A stretch of 64,000 nt of DNA from Silene conica (lineage: Eukaryota; Streptophyta; Magnoliopsida; Caryophyllales; Caryophyllaceae), in NCBI GenBank assembly GCA_029255685.2, contig CM055319.2, forward strand, positions 11,704,747-11,768,746. The letters are read 5' to 3'. Under the pieces are notes generated by a model. That model was not told the DNA's origin. It did no database searches and saw only the letters and a list, made by a program, of their open reading frames with translations. Position numbers and translations under genes: made by a program. This document shows, one piece after another, positions 50,301-64,000 of the stretch. The stretch's first letter is position 1. Each line of letters begins with the position of its first letter.

Positions 50301-53300
50301 ATAACAGCTATTATGAATACAATAACAGCTATTATGAATACAATAACAACTGTTATGAATACAATAACAGCTGTTATGAATACAATAACAGCTACTATGA
50401 ATACAATAACAGCTACTATGAATACAATAACAGTTACTATGAATACAATAACAGTTACTATGAATACAATAACAGCTATTATGAATACAATAACAGCTGT
50501 TATGAATACAATAACAGCTGTTATGAATACAATAACAGCTATTATGAATACAATAACAAGTATTGTACATTACAATAATTAACATCATGCAAAATACAAT
50601 AACAAAAATAAGCAACTAAAATAACACCCCCCCAGAATAGAAACACATACTGAATGACTTGTCCAAAAAAATCTTCTGGACGGAGGTAACTCTTTCTCGG
50701 CCTTGAATATAATGTCATTCGGTAAAAATGACCAACAGTCGATAATGTTGGATGTCATCATAGTCTTGGCAGACATTGAAATAATATCATCTCGAGTTAG
50801 CATATTGAAATTTGAGAACGAGACCAAATCCTCCCTATCACATTGAAACAAAATCATTAATAATTGCGGCGCAAAAAAAAGTAAAAACTAAGAAAAACCC
50901 ATGGAAAAACTAAAAGAATGCTTACCCCGTTCCTAAGTCATGGTCATGTAGGAAACAATAATCAAGCACATTTTTCCTCAGACTTAAAATAGGAGCAAAA
51001 AGCTCCTTGTACTCAATCAAGAATTCAGAGACCACCACTGCCTCCGGATCACGAACTCCACATGCTAACCCACAGCCTATACCATCCTTCCCAAAAAATA
51101 TATGCTGAGGGACAACATCGGAATGCAGCAGGAAAGAATTAATGAAAGAGTTGTCCGGGTTTCTTTCCACAACAATATTATCGCTGACAACTTTGTTAAT
51201 AACCTGATCCAAATCTCCCAAATCTCCAAAATCATCAATTATGGGACTGCCCCCATTACTTCTTTCCTCACCCAAATCTTCAAGATTTCCCAGATCATCA
51301 GCTTCACCCTCAGCCTCATCATTTATTGGACTGCCACCATTACTTCTTTCATCACCCAAATCTTCCAGATTTCCCAGATCAACATCTTCAGCCTCAGCCT
51401 CATCATTTATCGGACTGCCTCCTTTACTTCTTTCATCACCCAAATCTCCAAGATCTGCCACATCACCATCTTCGGCCTGATCTTCATTGATGGGATTGCC
51501 CACAGACTTCTTTTTACTCCGAGAATATACAACCTTAAATTCATGTCCACCACTGCCCACACCCCACGTTGTTTCCGCTGTACTTTTTTCATGCTCTTTG
51601 CAAAATGTTTCGTACAATGGCAACTTACTTCCCACATTTTTGATTTCCTCAGCTTTTTCGCAAATAAAATCAAAGTATTTAATGAACATTGAGTTCTCAT
51701 CATTCAAAAAAGCGGGAGTTTGGGAAGCCAATGACACAGAAGTAGAAGCATCATTAGTTGAACAAGACTCTTTCTCCATTGCTTCTTTTCTTTGTGTGTA
51801 CAAATGGAGAAATATCTTGACATCTCTCTTCATCATCAAGAAATGTAATTGAGAAACCTAAAAAACAAAAATAAAAAGGCGTTAAACAATAACTATAATA
51901 AATCATTACAATAATTGTTATACAATGCAATAACACCTAGTATGAATTACAATACACATGTATTATGCAATACAATAACAACTATTATGAATTACAATAA
52001 CAACTATTATGAATTACAATAACAGCTATTATGAATTACAATAACAGGTATTACATTATGGGAAACTGAATACAATAACAACTATTATGAATACAATAAC
52101 AACTATTATGAATACAATAACAGCTTCTATGAATACAATAACAGCTACTATGAATTACAATAACAGGTATTACAGAATGGAAAACTGAATACAATAACAA
52201 CTATTATAAATACAATAACTATTATGAATACAATAACAGATATTATGAATACAATAACAACTATTATAAATACAATAACAGCTATTATGAATTACAATAA
52301 CAGCTATTATGAATACAATAACAGCTAATATGAATTAGAATAATTGTTATACTACTCTGAAACTATAACTGATGTAAATTAGAAAACTTACATCAGAAGC
52401 TTTTGATCGAATGACCTCATCCGTATCAAAACTGTTGGGTAGTTCAAGATACTTCTTTCCAGGTTCAGGTTTGTCAACAACGGAACTCCCAACAACGGAA
52501 CTCCCTTTGTACGAAGTATCAATTGTAGCTTTTGAGTGTTGCCATTTGGGATAAACATTGCTGATATATTCCCCATTCCCCAGGGAACCAGAGCTCAGCT
52601 CTAACTTTCCCCTTCTGAGAAAGGATTCTTCATCCCAATGTTTGATAAGAGGAGTTTCAGAGGGCATTGAATGACCCTTGAAACGCAACCGGTGGAAGTA
52701 TGCTATCATGACAACAAGTATACACCCACGCAAAGTACATGACCCGCCTCTACACCGTTGCACACCCTCAACTAATTTTTCAAAAACGTAACCACACCAA
52801 TCCAAATGGGGGATACGTTCAACATCTTGAACAGCCTTAAGCAGCGAGAAATCGATTCCATAAACAGAAGGAGGAACAAGAACAGTTGTCATAGCATAAA
52901 GCACAAACAAGCGCTTAAATTCATCTCCCCCATCATCTCCCATCTCAATTATTTTACTAAACACAGCAGGCACACTTACATAATTTGGCCCTTTCACGTC
53001 AAACTTCTTCCTAAATTCATCTTTTAGCGTCTCTTGGGAAGATAATACACTATTACCCGTGTAAACAACCTCAACCTTATCACCCCCAATTGGCAACCCA
53101 AAAATATCATGAACATCAGCCTTGCTAATAGGGAATTTAATCTCTTTTGCTTCAAAAAAATTAGATTCTGAATTAAAGTGCTTCACAAACAGTGGTATAA
53201 CACGCAATGGCAACAAACCCAATTTAAAATCAAGTAAAGCACCAAACCCCAACTCAACAACTGCCTTTTTCTGGTTTGGCCCAAGTTTTTGCAAAAGGTT

Positions 53301-53872
53301 GACTAGGACATTAGGGCGGCAACTGACTTTAATCTTCGAAGCACTGCAAAAAACCATACAAGCTAAATAAACACAAACTGAAGCATAAAATACAACAACA
53401 CTCCAATGAAGTCACTACTGCATACAATAACTGAGTTTTATAATACAATAACACAACTTATATAATACAATAACTGTGTTTAAATGAAGTGTCTAAGCAC
53501 ATTATAAATAACTGTGTACAAACCATTAAAATAGCTGTTATTGTATTCATAATAGCTGTTATTGTAAATCATAGTAAAAAAGGGGATACAATAACAGTCT
53601 TAGAACATTACAATAACAGTCTCACACGAATACAATAACAATCGTAGACAATTACAATAACAGTCTGAGACGATTACAATAATTGTCTGAAAAGCAAATA
53701 AAAAAGTGATGCATCAACAGAAACTCTAAAAACAGAAGAATAAGTGTACTTACATGTTCAATATTGGAGTTGGAGGGGAAATATTATGCCCCTTCCTTCG
53801 GAAAACTACTTTGGAACGTTTCAAATCAGCTCTATTACCAACTTGAGCCTCGGCCTTACGTTTAGGTGCCAT
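47363..53872 (-). CDS. Tandem Ulp1 (C48) protease / pseudoprotease protein of MULE R, 1,328 aa
   Basis: Ten exons: 53872-53754, 53343-52392, 51857-50926, 50834-50651, 50107-49982, 49886-49749, 49600-48921, 48830-48656, 48197-47925 and 47770-47363 (3,987 nt, in frame). Residues 1-39 are basic (MAPKRKAEA), probably nuclear. Residues about 50-255 are the N-terminal domain common in transposon Ulp1 proteins (QKKAVVELGFGALLDFKLG, FGLPIGGDKVEVV). About 440-560 is an acidic tandem repeat (LGDERSNGGSPINDEAE). The first C48 domain has H781 (HFGDHFFCV), D798 (INYLDN), Q854 and C858 (GPQNLDCGVFVMMHM). The second repeats the same layout and keeps H1157 and D1174, but has S1235 (NNHESGFYIMFHM) where Cys should be. 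C48 enzymes cut SUMO-like proteins; Ulp1 genes are known passengers of plant MULEs. The role here is unknown. Confidence 0.85.
48245..48555 (-). repeat. 21-bp repeat array in protease intron 8 (R)
   Basis: About 14 units, one fewer than in L. Confidence 0.95.
50140..50605 (-). repeat. 21-bp repeat array in protease intron 4 (R)
   Basis: About 19 units, one fewer than in L. Confidence 0.95.
51895..52345 (-). repeat. 21-bp repeat array in protease intron 2 (R)
   Basis: About 18 units with the same interruptions as L. Confidence 0.95.
53425..53690 (-). repeat. Degenerate repeat array in protease intron 1 (R)
   Basis: Diverged, spaced copies; the short reversed run lies at about 53530-53575, as in L. 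Confidence 0.8.
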
Positions 53873-53999
53873 TATCACTGTAGAATAACCACAACAATAT
53901 ATTACAATAACACACACACATTATCTCCATTAAACAACAATTTAAGCTAATTTAAAGAAAAAACACACTAAATTTCAAAAATCAGGTAAAAATCTGGAT

Positions 54000-54515
54000 A
54001 TATTACAATAACACACACACACACTAAAATATAATAACACACACACACACTAAAATTCAATAGCAGCTACTATGAATACAATAACAGCTACTATGAATAC
54101 AATAACAGTTATTATGAATACAATAACAGTTATTATGAATACAATAACAGCTATTATGAATACAATAACAGCTATTATGAATACAATAACAGCTACTATG
54201 AATACAATAACAGCTACTGTGAATACAATAACAGCTACTATGAAACTATAAATACAATAACAGCTACTATGAATACAATAACAGCTACTATGAATACAAT
54301 AACAGCTACTATGAAACTATAAATACAATAACAGCTACTATGAATACAATAACAGCTACTATGAATACAATAACAGCTACTATGAATACAATAACAGCTA
54401 CTATGAATACAATAACAGCTACTATGAATACAATAACAGCTACTATGAATACAATAACAGTTATTATGAATACAATAACAGCTATTATGAATACAATAAC
54501 AGCTATTATTGTAAT
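54000..54515 (-). repeat. 21-bp repeat array upstream of the protease gene (R)
   Basis: About 22 units with (CA)n at the gene side and GAAACTATAAATACAATAAC variants, as in L. Confidence 0.95.
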
Positions 54516-55093
54516 ATGTTGTTGAATTGTAAAATCTGGAAAATACAATTAAGAAATCCTAATTTTAACTGGAAACAAAATGCAAAGTGACTAATTGAAC
54601 TAAACACCAATTTTAAGTAAAACACAACTACATAAACGAAGATTTTTAACGAATTGACGAAAAATCAAAGAAGAATATGAAAAAAACCCCTAAAATTATG
54701 CTAAAACGAGAAAAAAGTACACAAATACTCTAATTGAACTACATAATGAAACACACTGCTCAAAATTGAAGAATAACAACAGAAAACAAAACAAAAATCA
54801 ACTTAAAAAACCTACAAAAGTAGCGAAAATAGAAGAAAAACGAAGTCAATAGTTTTACTGGAGATTACCTGAATATGAACAGATTAGAGACGAAAATGAG
54901 CGAACTAATCGACGAAGAAAAGATGAGCAAGATGATGGAGGTTTTACTGGAGAAGATGAAGGTTTTACAGTAGAATTATGGAGGTTTTGCGGTTGATTTT
55001 CGAATTACAGAGGTTTTGCAGTGATTTTCAATTGGAAGTTGAAAAGAGGGAAAAAAGAAGACAGGTGTAAAATTTGGGTTTTTATATGAATCG

Positions 55094-55108
55094 TGAGATT
55101 TAATCTCA
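55094..55108. promoter_or_regulatory. 15-bp palindrome near the protease end of R
   Basis: Same TGAGATTwAATCTCA palindrome as at 18666-18680, 85 bp from the element end. Confidence 0.5.
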
Positions 55109-55186
55109 GCCACTAATCTCAACTCAAAATGAATGGCTCAGATTCAAAGGTGTAACTCACCAAATATACCCCAACTCATATGATCC

Positions 55187-57181
<1,995 letters not shown>

Positions 57182-57203
57182 GCCCGTGCGATGCACGGGC
57201 CTA
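57182..57203 (+). mobile_element. Helitron-like 3' terminus
   Basis: GCCCGTGCGATGCACGGGC hairpin followed directly by CTAG and then T, a typical plant Helitron 3' end on the + strand. It closes the tandem region begun at 11557, although that side also shows a 3'-type hairpin in the opposite sense. Confidence 0.55.
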
Positions 57204-57779
57204 GTTGTAGTATTGTGTCTTGTAAACCACCGTTAAACATCAAGTTATAAAACAACTTATAAAAAGTTTATGATTCAAGTTTTTTCTACAAAGAGGACCA
57301 TTAAAAGCATTCGAATAACTAAGACTAATGTTACAGATGAGTACCATGTATGTGGTATCCCGAGTATGTAATTCTATATTCCATTGAGTTTGTGTAGTTA
57401 ATTATAAGATGGTTGGATACTTGGATTTTTTTAGTCTCTCAAACATCATCTATCGAAATTGTCTTCATCACTAATAGTAATAAGAGAATTCTCCCGCCGG
57501 TTGGTATTGGGTTATGATACCACATTACCACCAATACCATGAGTAGTATGATAAGTAATTGAGAAACTTGAAATACTAAGAATACTTTTTTTTTTACAAC
57601 AGTGAAAACCCGAAACTTAAACAACCGAGTAAGCACTTTTCGCACTTTTCGCACTTAGTACTCCAGGAAGTACTAAGAATACATACTACACCAAATACAA
57701 ACTTGAAGCGGAGTCCCTTTTGAATGGCTCGCAACAAAAAAGAAGGCCCTAATTTCACATATTGAACGATCACAATCTA

Positions 57780-58145
57780 CGCACAATCCTCTTATTATAT
57801 TCTTCAACCAATCATATTGTTCGAAAAAACCTCCAACCCTATAAATTCTAATATGTGAACAACTCGACTACTAATTTATTTTATCTTTTTCTATTTTTAT
57901 TTCGAAACATCTTATTATATTCTTCAACCAATCATATCGTTCGAAAAAAGCCGACATTGACCTAAAACCCAACATTGACCTAAACTACAACACCTAAATG
58001 TGACCCAAAATCCGAATTAATCTTAAAAAAAGTATTTGATAATAATAGTTGTTACAAATGTAAAAATAGGCTGACCTAAAACCCGACATTGACCTAAACT
58101 ACAACACCTGAATGTGACCCAAAATCCGAATTAATCTTACCCGGC
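57780..58145. repeat. Diverged direct duplications
   Basis: CTTATTATATTCTTCAACCA appears at about 57791 and 57910, and ACATTGACCTAAACTACAAC at about 57971 and 58088. Each pair continues for 40-70 bp with few differences. No coding signal. Confidence 0.7.
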
Positions 58146-58369
58146 CCAAAGTGAACTTAATTATCTTGACTCAACCGATTCTACCCGAAGTGGCCGATCT
58201 GAAACCACCTAGATCCAAAATTACGATTTTCACTCTTGATCATGAACCCGAAAATGACCGACCCACTATACCGACTACATCAGTTTTTATCATTAACACT
58301 AATACACTATCCTAGTATTTAAGATTGTGAAATATCTCAAGTTAAGACGGTATTAAGCAAGACATACTC

Positions 58370-58570
58370 ACAAGAATGAACAACATGTCTTGTTTGTGAC
58401 GGGCTAATCTCATCACAACCTTGTGACCTCTTACAAAAAGGGAGAGGGGACAAGGTGGAGCACCCTTCATGTGCTTTCACACACCTCTCATGGGTATTTT
58501 GTGGAGGAAACGGTATCCGTCACAAGCTTGCGACGGATACCGCCGTCACATATGAGAATTTGTGAAAAAT
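58370..58570. mobile_element. MITE-like element with CCGTCACA ends
   Basis: Contains GGTATCCGTCACAAGCTTGC, GACGGATACCGCCGTCACAT and TGAGAATTTGTG; related pieces lie at 8110-8310, 8430-8640 and 10670-10760. GTTTGTGACGGGC at its left may be the other end. Confidence 0.45.
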
Positions 58571-61025
58571 GAATTGTCATTTCTTAACATTAAAGAGTGA
58601 AATTTTCATATCTTTTGTTGATTCAATTTAATACAAAATATTTAAAATGAAAAACACAAAAGTTGATAAAAATATGTAGCAGTTAAGAAAAAATAGGTTA
58701 CCTAATTGGCTTGCACCATACTGATGAATTCAATGAGCATCAAAAGAAATTTTCTACAATAAACTTGTGGAATTATACTAAAGGGTAGATAATTTATTAA
58801 AAGCTCGTCATGAAATAGAGTATACATCGGATGTACTACCATCCGTTGTAGTTGTACAGTTCTGAACTTTAGAATAATAATTTCGACTTTTATTTTAAAA
58901 ATTATGAATTTTATTACTCCCTCTTATTCAAGATAATTGTCACATTGTCTATTTTCGTCTATTCACAATAATGTCCCATTGTCCATTTTTGATAAATGTT
59001 TATACTTATTTTAATCGCTTTAACTCACAACGATACATCACCTTACCCCACAACACTACTTATTTTAATTACTTCTACTCACAATAATAATCAATAATAC
59101 TTCCCTTTCTCCAATCTTCCTACCCCAACACATTATTTTACTATAAACAAATGAATTTCTTAATTCTTGTGCCAAACCGACAATGGACAGTTATCCCGAC
59201 TGGGAGGGGTATAAGGTATCTAAGTTTGTTATTTGAACATTATCTCAAAAAATTACAATATATCTCAAAAAAATTACATATTAGCTCAATTATGTTTGCA
59301 TTTTGACGAAAAAAATTTAAATTTAACTTATGAATTTCAAAAAACTCGGAAATAATAGACATAAATTCAATTAAAAATTTAAAATTTAAAGATAGGCGAG
59401 AGGCAATACATATGATGTGTGTTCCTTTTTCTCCGGAGTAGAGTGGCCGCAAAATCATATTAAAACCTACAATAATTTAAATTTATCCTTTTTATATCTA
59501 TAAATTAAATGATAAAAGTAAATTTATTAATTAAATTTAATTCGTTGATGAAAGTTATGATGAACAATTACCTTGAAAAAATTGACGCGGTTTTGAAAAG
59601 GTATAACATTTGTATAAATCAAGTTAGTCATGCAGAAACCTTGCATAAAAATTCAAACTTTAATAAAAATTAAAATACAACAATTAATGTATGACTAACT
59701 AGAGAGTATGACATTAAACGCTAAAGAATTTGTAATTTGTGAAAATATTATCTTGAAGATTGATAAGATAGTTTTTCTAAGCAAGGTAATAATCTAAAAT
59801 GGCGATATCAAAAATAATTATTTGTAAGCATCTTTAGGGTTTGGGTTAGGCGGGAAAAAATTTAACGGTGGTGCACCCGTGTCAAGTTTAATAGATAGTG
59901 ATTATTCTATTATACTTATATATAGATATAAAAGTAAACATGTTATAGATATAATTAAATCATACTCGTATGAGATAGGATAATCATTCAATAACATGTG
60001 AAAACGATAAACAAGTCAAGTCAAGTCAACTCAAACTCAACATGAGTCAAATCATCCAATCACCGTTATACGCGGCTACCTTTAAAACATGTTCACATAC
60101 CATCACGCATACCTAAACAAACAAGTCAAATCAAAGAAATATACTTATGTCAAGTCAAAAGACGTCACGTTTACTCTCCTTAAACATGTTCACATACCAT
60201 CACATGGTCCTAGTCCGAACCTGTCCAGAACATTCCGCCTCCAAGACTCGAACTAGCTAAGAACGAGTACCCTTATCGCCTAAGACACAACCGTTTGCCA
60301 AGACAACGCAAACAATCAACCAAGCCAAATTATTTCCCCTTCAACAATTGCAAGATTTCGAAGGAAAATGACCTCTTCTATTCTCCCTTTCTTCCCCTCC
60401 ACTTTTGTTATACACACTCTAAAAGAACATAAAAGCTTTAGTTGTGGCTAAATCATAATTGTAGAACAAATCTGCCAGTAAACATCGTCCGACCAAATAT
60501 TTGGACAATGGGGATGCACACAAAGAACAAATCACAAGGCACGAAGTACAAAAGCAATAAAACAGAAAGAAATAGAAGGGAAGGAAAATAATTTGGAAGG
60601 TAGAAAGCAGAGATGCTAGGGTTAGTATTTGAAGCCAGAAACCAGGTAACAGAACCAATCTCCTCAATGAAGCTCGCAAAACCACAAAATTGATGGCTTT
60701 TAAATATCGAGTAGCATACTTGAAAATTTATAAAGAACGCATTCTTGACAAGCCATATTTATATTCAAGAAATTAGGACATTAGCAACAAATATAAACCA
60801 AAGATCATTAAGATTGGAACGACAAGTTCTACAACAAAGAATTAGGCATTGAAGTTCAAAACTCGATATTCAAGGAACCTACAATAACAGGGGTACCGAA
60901 TATGTTTCCTTCAGGAACCCTGCTTCATTTTAGAATTGCTGCGGACATTTTAAGGTGTAAAATAGTCTTTGGGAAAAATAAAACAGAAAACAAGTCACAA
61001 TAAGGAAAGGCAAAGGTTTTCGACA
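58571..61025. other. AT-rich intergenic DNA with no gene seen
   Basis: Short open frames here lack introns, bias or recognisable motifs. A possible minus-strand Helitron 5' end (TCTATATATAAGTATAATAG, ending near 59926) is the only structured signal. The part from about 60400 to 61025 probably includes the 3' flank of the pyruvate carrier gene. Confidence 0.5.
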
Positions 61026-63901
61026 TTATTCTTCTGCAGGAACAGGTTTTGCCTCTTGGAAATAGTCATGCCTGAAAATTAAGAACGGAAATCCAGTGGC
61101 GTTAAAGTGCATCATAAATATAAGTAGCCTGACCTAGAAGCACGGGCTTAAAATGCCTGATCTAAAAACTCAGTATTGGTGCTGATTGACAAATGACTGA
61201 GCTGAGCTAAAACCTATAACCCATAAACAAAGAAAGGGTCCTCATAAATATACACTCACTGAATCTTTCGGCTAAGTTGGTAAAGTCCAGTTCCAGCCAT
61301 TGCCACGTTTACGCTGAAAAGATTCCAGTTCTTCTGCAACTCATAATACAAGATATGTTACAATATATTAGCAAGCATGGGCAGTCAGAAAAGACGACAG
61401 TAAAGTTAAATCTAAAATTTTTGGGCTCCATAAAGGTTTAGTTGAGCTATCTCTACTGAAAAACTAAGACACAACGAAACATTTCAAATGGCAGTAATTT
61501 ACAGCTTCTAAAGCATTCAGAAAATAGGTCAGCACATTTACTGGACCGGTAATGTGTGCCGGAACATGTAAGTAGCAAGAAACAGCCTTACTTATTACTT
61601 TAATTTAAGTACTAAGCAGGCAGCACTTTCTGTCATGGAAATCAATCAAAGTTTCAGTCGCAGTATTGTCTTTCACAGCCTAATCTAGCCAAATGTGGCT
61701 TATATTGCCTAAAAATACAGCAAAAATGTGGCCATGATGTACCCATATGAAAGTGTTATCCACTACAAAATTTATTGGTATAGGTTTCTCATAACTTTTC
61801 TCAAAGTAACTTTTTGCCAAATTAAAAGTTTAACTGATTATTTAAAAAAAAAAAGGTCATATATTAAAAAAACATAAGAGTATAACGAACAAAAAAGGCC
61901 CTGTGCATGATTTATTCAAGATGACAAGAAATTTCAATAAATAACTCTCGGGTACCAAAGCAACATGAAATTGCCAAAAAAAACAGACAAAATTCAAGGT
62001 GACAATAAACAAGAGAACCATATTAACATGCCAATAATAGCCACATAGCCTACATTCCCAACTCGAACCCATACAAATATTCAATAGTATTAAAGGAAGT
62101 TACTAAAGAGCAAATGTAGCATTGAAGACAGAACATATCACCAGCAACAAGGCAAGGGTGTAAGGCAGTGCACTAGCCATGAACACGGCCTAGAGTCTAT
62201 ACTAGATGCCTGACATAGGCATAAATAGAAACTAAAGTCAACTTTTTCAAGATTTCAACTGTAGAAGATGCAAATCCTACAGGATTCATAACTGGATCAT
62301 AGTATTACTGAGTTATATCTTATAGGCACCGAGATAATTTGATGTATATATGTAGGCAACTAACCACCCTGGAAGCTTAGATATACAAGCAGGACAGCTA
62401 TCAGAAACCAGATTCAGGGGTAAGAGGAAATATCTTCGTATGTATGCTTAGATGAGGAAAGAGTAGAAAGAACTTACAGGGGTAATTACTGTACTGTAGC
62501 GAGACCATATGATCCCAGTGCATGCAACCGCTGACAAGCAGAACAAGAAAAAGGAAATTTGATAAGAAAATGTTATACCTAAGCAACAAAAATATCAACT
62601 TCAAATAATACAAAATTAAAGCAGGCTATCCACATCACAAGGAGCATGAGTGGGACTATGCAAGATGCTACTTCCTATGGGTAATTTCGCTTAATACCTA
62701 TTTGTTGAGGGTATGATAGTTTCTCTGGCGGTTTAGCGAAGTCTGCAATGTTGGCTATACTGATGCCCCACTTGAATGTGGGTGCCCAAAAGTGAACTGC
62801 ACATCAATAAGTTGTTGGGAAATCAGAACAAGATTTGCTGTGGCATTAAGCAAAACTTGGGCATAGAGATTACTCATATAATAAACCAAAGTACCAACCA
62901 AAAATTAGCTAATTTATTCCATATACTTATCTCAGTCAATAGATATCCTCATAATGCAGCACAAGGACAAACATCTTTAGCTCTTTACTAGCTAGGACCC
63001 ATGATAATAGGCGATATCAATGTCTGAGTCGAAGACTATCTTGAAGCAAATTAAGAAAGAACATTCTCGCTTATCATCACGACTGATTCATAAATTTATT
63101 GCCAAAGAAATAACAGTTACAACACTCAGTAGAGTCTCAAGGCCTCAACCAAGATCACCAACCAAATTAACATTTAAAGATGCAAACATTTGACAAGGGC
63201 TCATGTGTTAGTTAAAAATAGAGCTTCATTGCATTAAATCCCAACTCCACCGATAATTATAGGGAAATAAGCGACGACTCCGAAATTAAGTCCAACACCA
63301 ACAAACTTGTATGATCCATATATCATTAACCCTAGCTCACTTTTAGTCAGAAATCCTAAAAAGTAGCATTGCACAATTCCATATAAATCTACTCACGAAT
63401 TCGATAGGGAGTTAAAAACCCGCCTCAAGAACTTTAACCTATCGCTTTTCCATCCTTAGAACTTGTTTTACCAAAAACATGGTGAATTGCTAAATTGTAC
63501 TCCAAATCAATTTGTTTTTCACCATTAGTATATTGCTTCAAAGCAAATACACCCCATGATTCGCAATCGAAATCCTAATGAAATATCCAATCATTTCTTC
63601 CGTCAATATAATATTTCAAAACTAATTCTTCCATCGACCACAACACACACCAATTAAACAAAAGAGAATCAATGAAATATAAATACACCCAGCAATTCTC
63701 CTAATCTATGTTAATCCGATCACGTTAATTGTGAATATAACATAACATGAGATAACATAATTAACATGGTCAAATCTGAAATGAAGAACAGATGAATGAA
63801 ACCCCAAAAAAAATAGGAAAGTAATGTGAAGAGAGGGAAAGCGAACTAGTTTTAGGGCCGGCAGGATGGTTCAACAAAGCTTGAAGCTTAGAAGACGCCA
63901 T
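61026..63901 (-). CDS. MPC: Mitochondrial pyruvate carrier subunit, 108 aa
   Basis: Subunit of the inner-membrane carrier that brings pyruvate into mitochondria. Five exons: 63901-63847, 62796-62698, 62530-62478, 61333-61260 and 61071-61026, all GT-AG and in frame (327 nt). The protein starts MASSKLQALLNHPAGPKT, then IHFWAPTFKWGISIANIADF, AKPPEKLSYPQQIA, TGIIWSRYSTVITPKNWN and LFSVNVAMAGTGLYQLSRKI, with a short acidic tail. This matches the plant MPC family (Arabidopsis At4g22310-like, from memory) over its whole length, with two or three hydrophobic segments. Leu replaces the usual Trp in LQALWNHP. Which subunit number applies I leave open. The introns are long for such a small protein (1,050 and 1,144 nt for introns 1 and 3). 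Confidence 0.95.
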
Positions 63902-64000
63902 TGATGAAAGTAATGATTAGATAGATAACAATGTCAAAGGCTTTTGGGTTAGGTTGTTATGATATGTTTTATTCTCTCACTGCGAGTGTGCGTTCCTCCT

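Noticed and set aside
59840..59926. Possible minus-strand Helitron 5' end
   Set aside because: TCTATATATAAGTATAATAG looks right, but I found no matching hairpin and CTAG end, so I did not call an element.

Overview
The window is nuclear DNA of a flowering plant, almost certainly a eudicot. Genes have GT-AG introns, intergenic DNA is AT-rich, and two host genes match conserved plant families. Transposons of the Mutator-like (MULE), Helitron, Harbinger-like and Athila-type LTR classes make up most of the rest. I suspect Caryophyllales from the style of the gag protein and LTRs, but that is only an impression.

Layout. 1-2180 is low-complexity and repeat-rich DNA. 2189-7525 holds two convergent host genes: a small two-exon gene of unknown function (2396-2962, +) and a three-exon gene for a 219-aa plant protein with a C-terminal EAR-like motif (3991-7525, -). 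8110-11590 is a small-transposon zone with a Helitron carrying a Mutator-type MITE. 11557-15867 and 55311-57203 are two halves of one Helitron-related, irregularly tandem region, split by about 39 kb of nested insertions. 57204-61025 has no supported gene. 61026-63901 (-) is a five-exon mitochondrial pyruvate carrier gene.

The 39-kb insertion (15881-55310) is a chain of elements separated by (TA)n and (CT)n microsatellites. Four short elements (i-iv) come first. Then come two nearly identical copies of a roughly 13.4-kb two-gene MULE in opposite orientation (L, 18581-39466; R, 41824-55193), with a 2.15-kb inverted-repeat element (vi) between them. Copy L also carries a 7,514-bp Athila-type LTR retrotransposon that has gag only.

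Each large MULE carries two convergent genes. One encodes an 813-aa FAR1-type transposase with FAR1, MULE, SWIM and zinc-knuckle parts. The other encodes a 1,328-aa protein with two tandem Ulp1 (C48) protease domains; the first keeps His, Asp and Cys, while the second has Ser in place of Cys. The longer introns of both genes, the stretch between one end and the protease gene, and the space between the genes are filled with arrays of a 21-bp repeat. The repeat keeps almost constant orientation along the element whichever way the host gene runs. In L the transposase is open and the protease gene is broken; in R the protease gene is open and the transposase is frameshifted.
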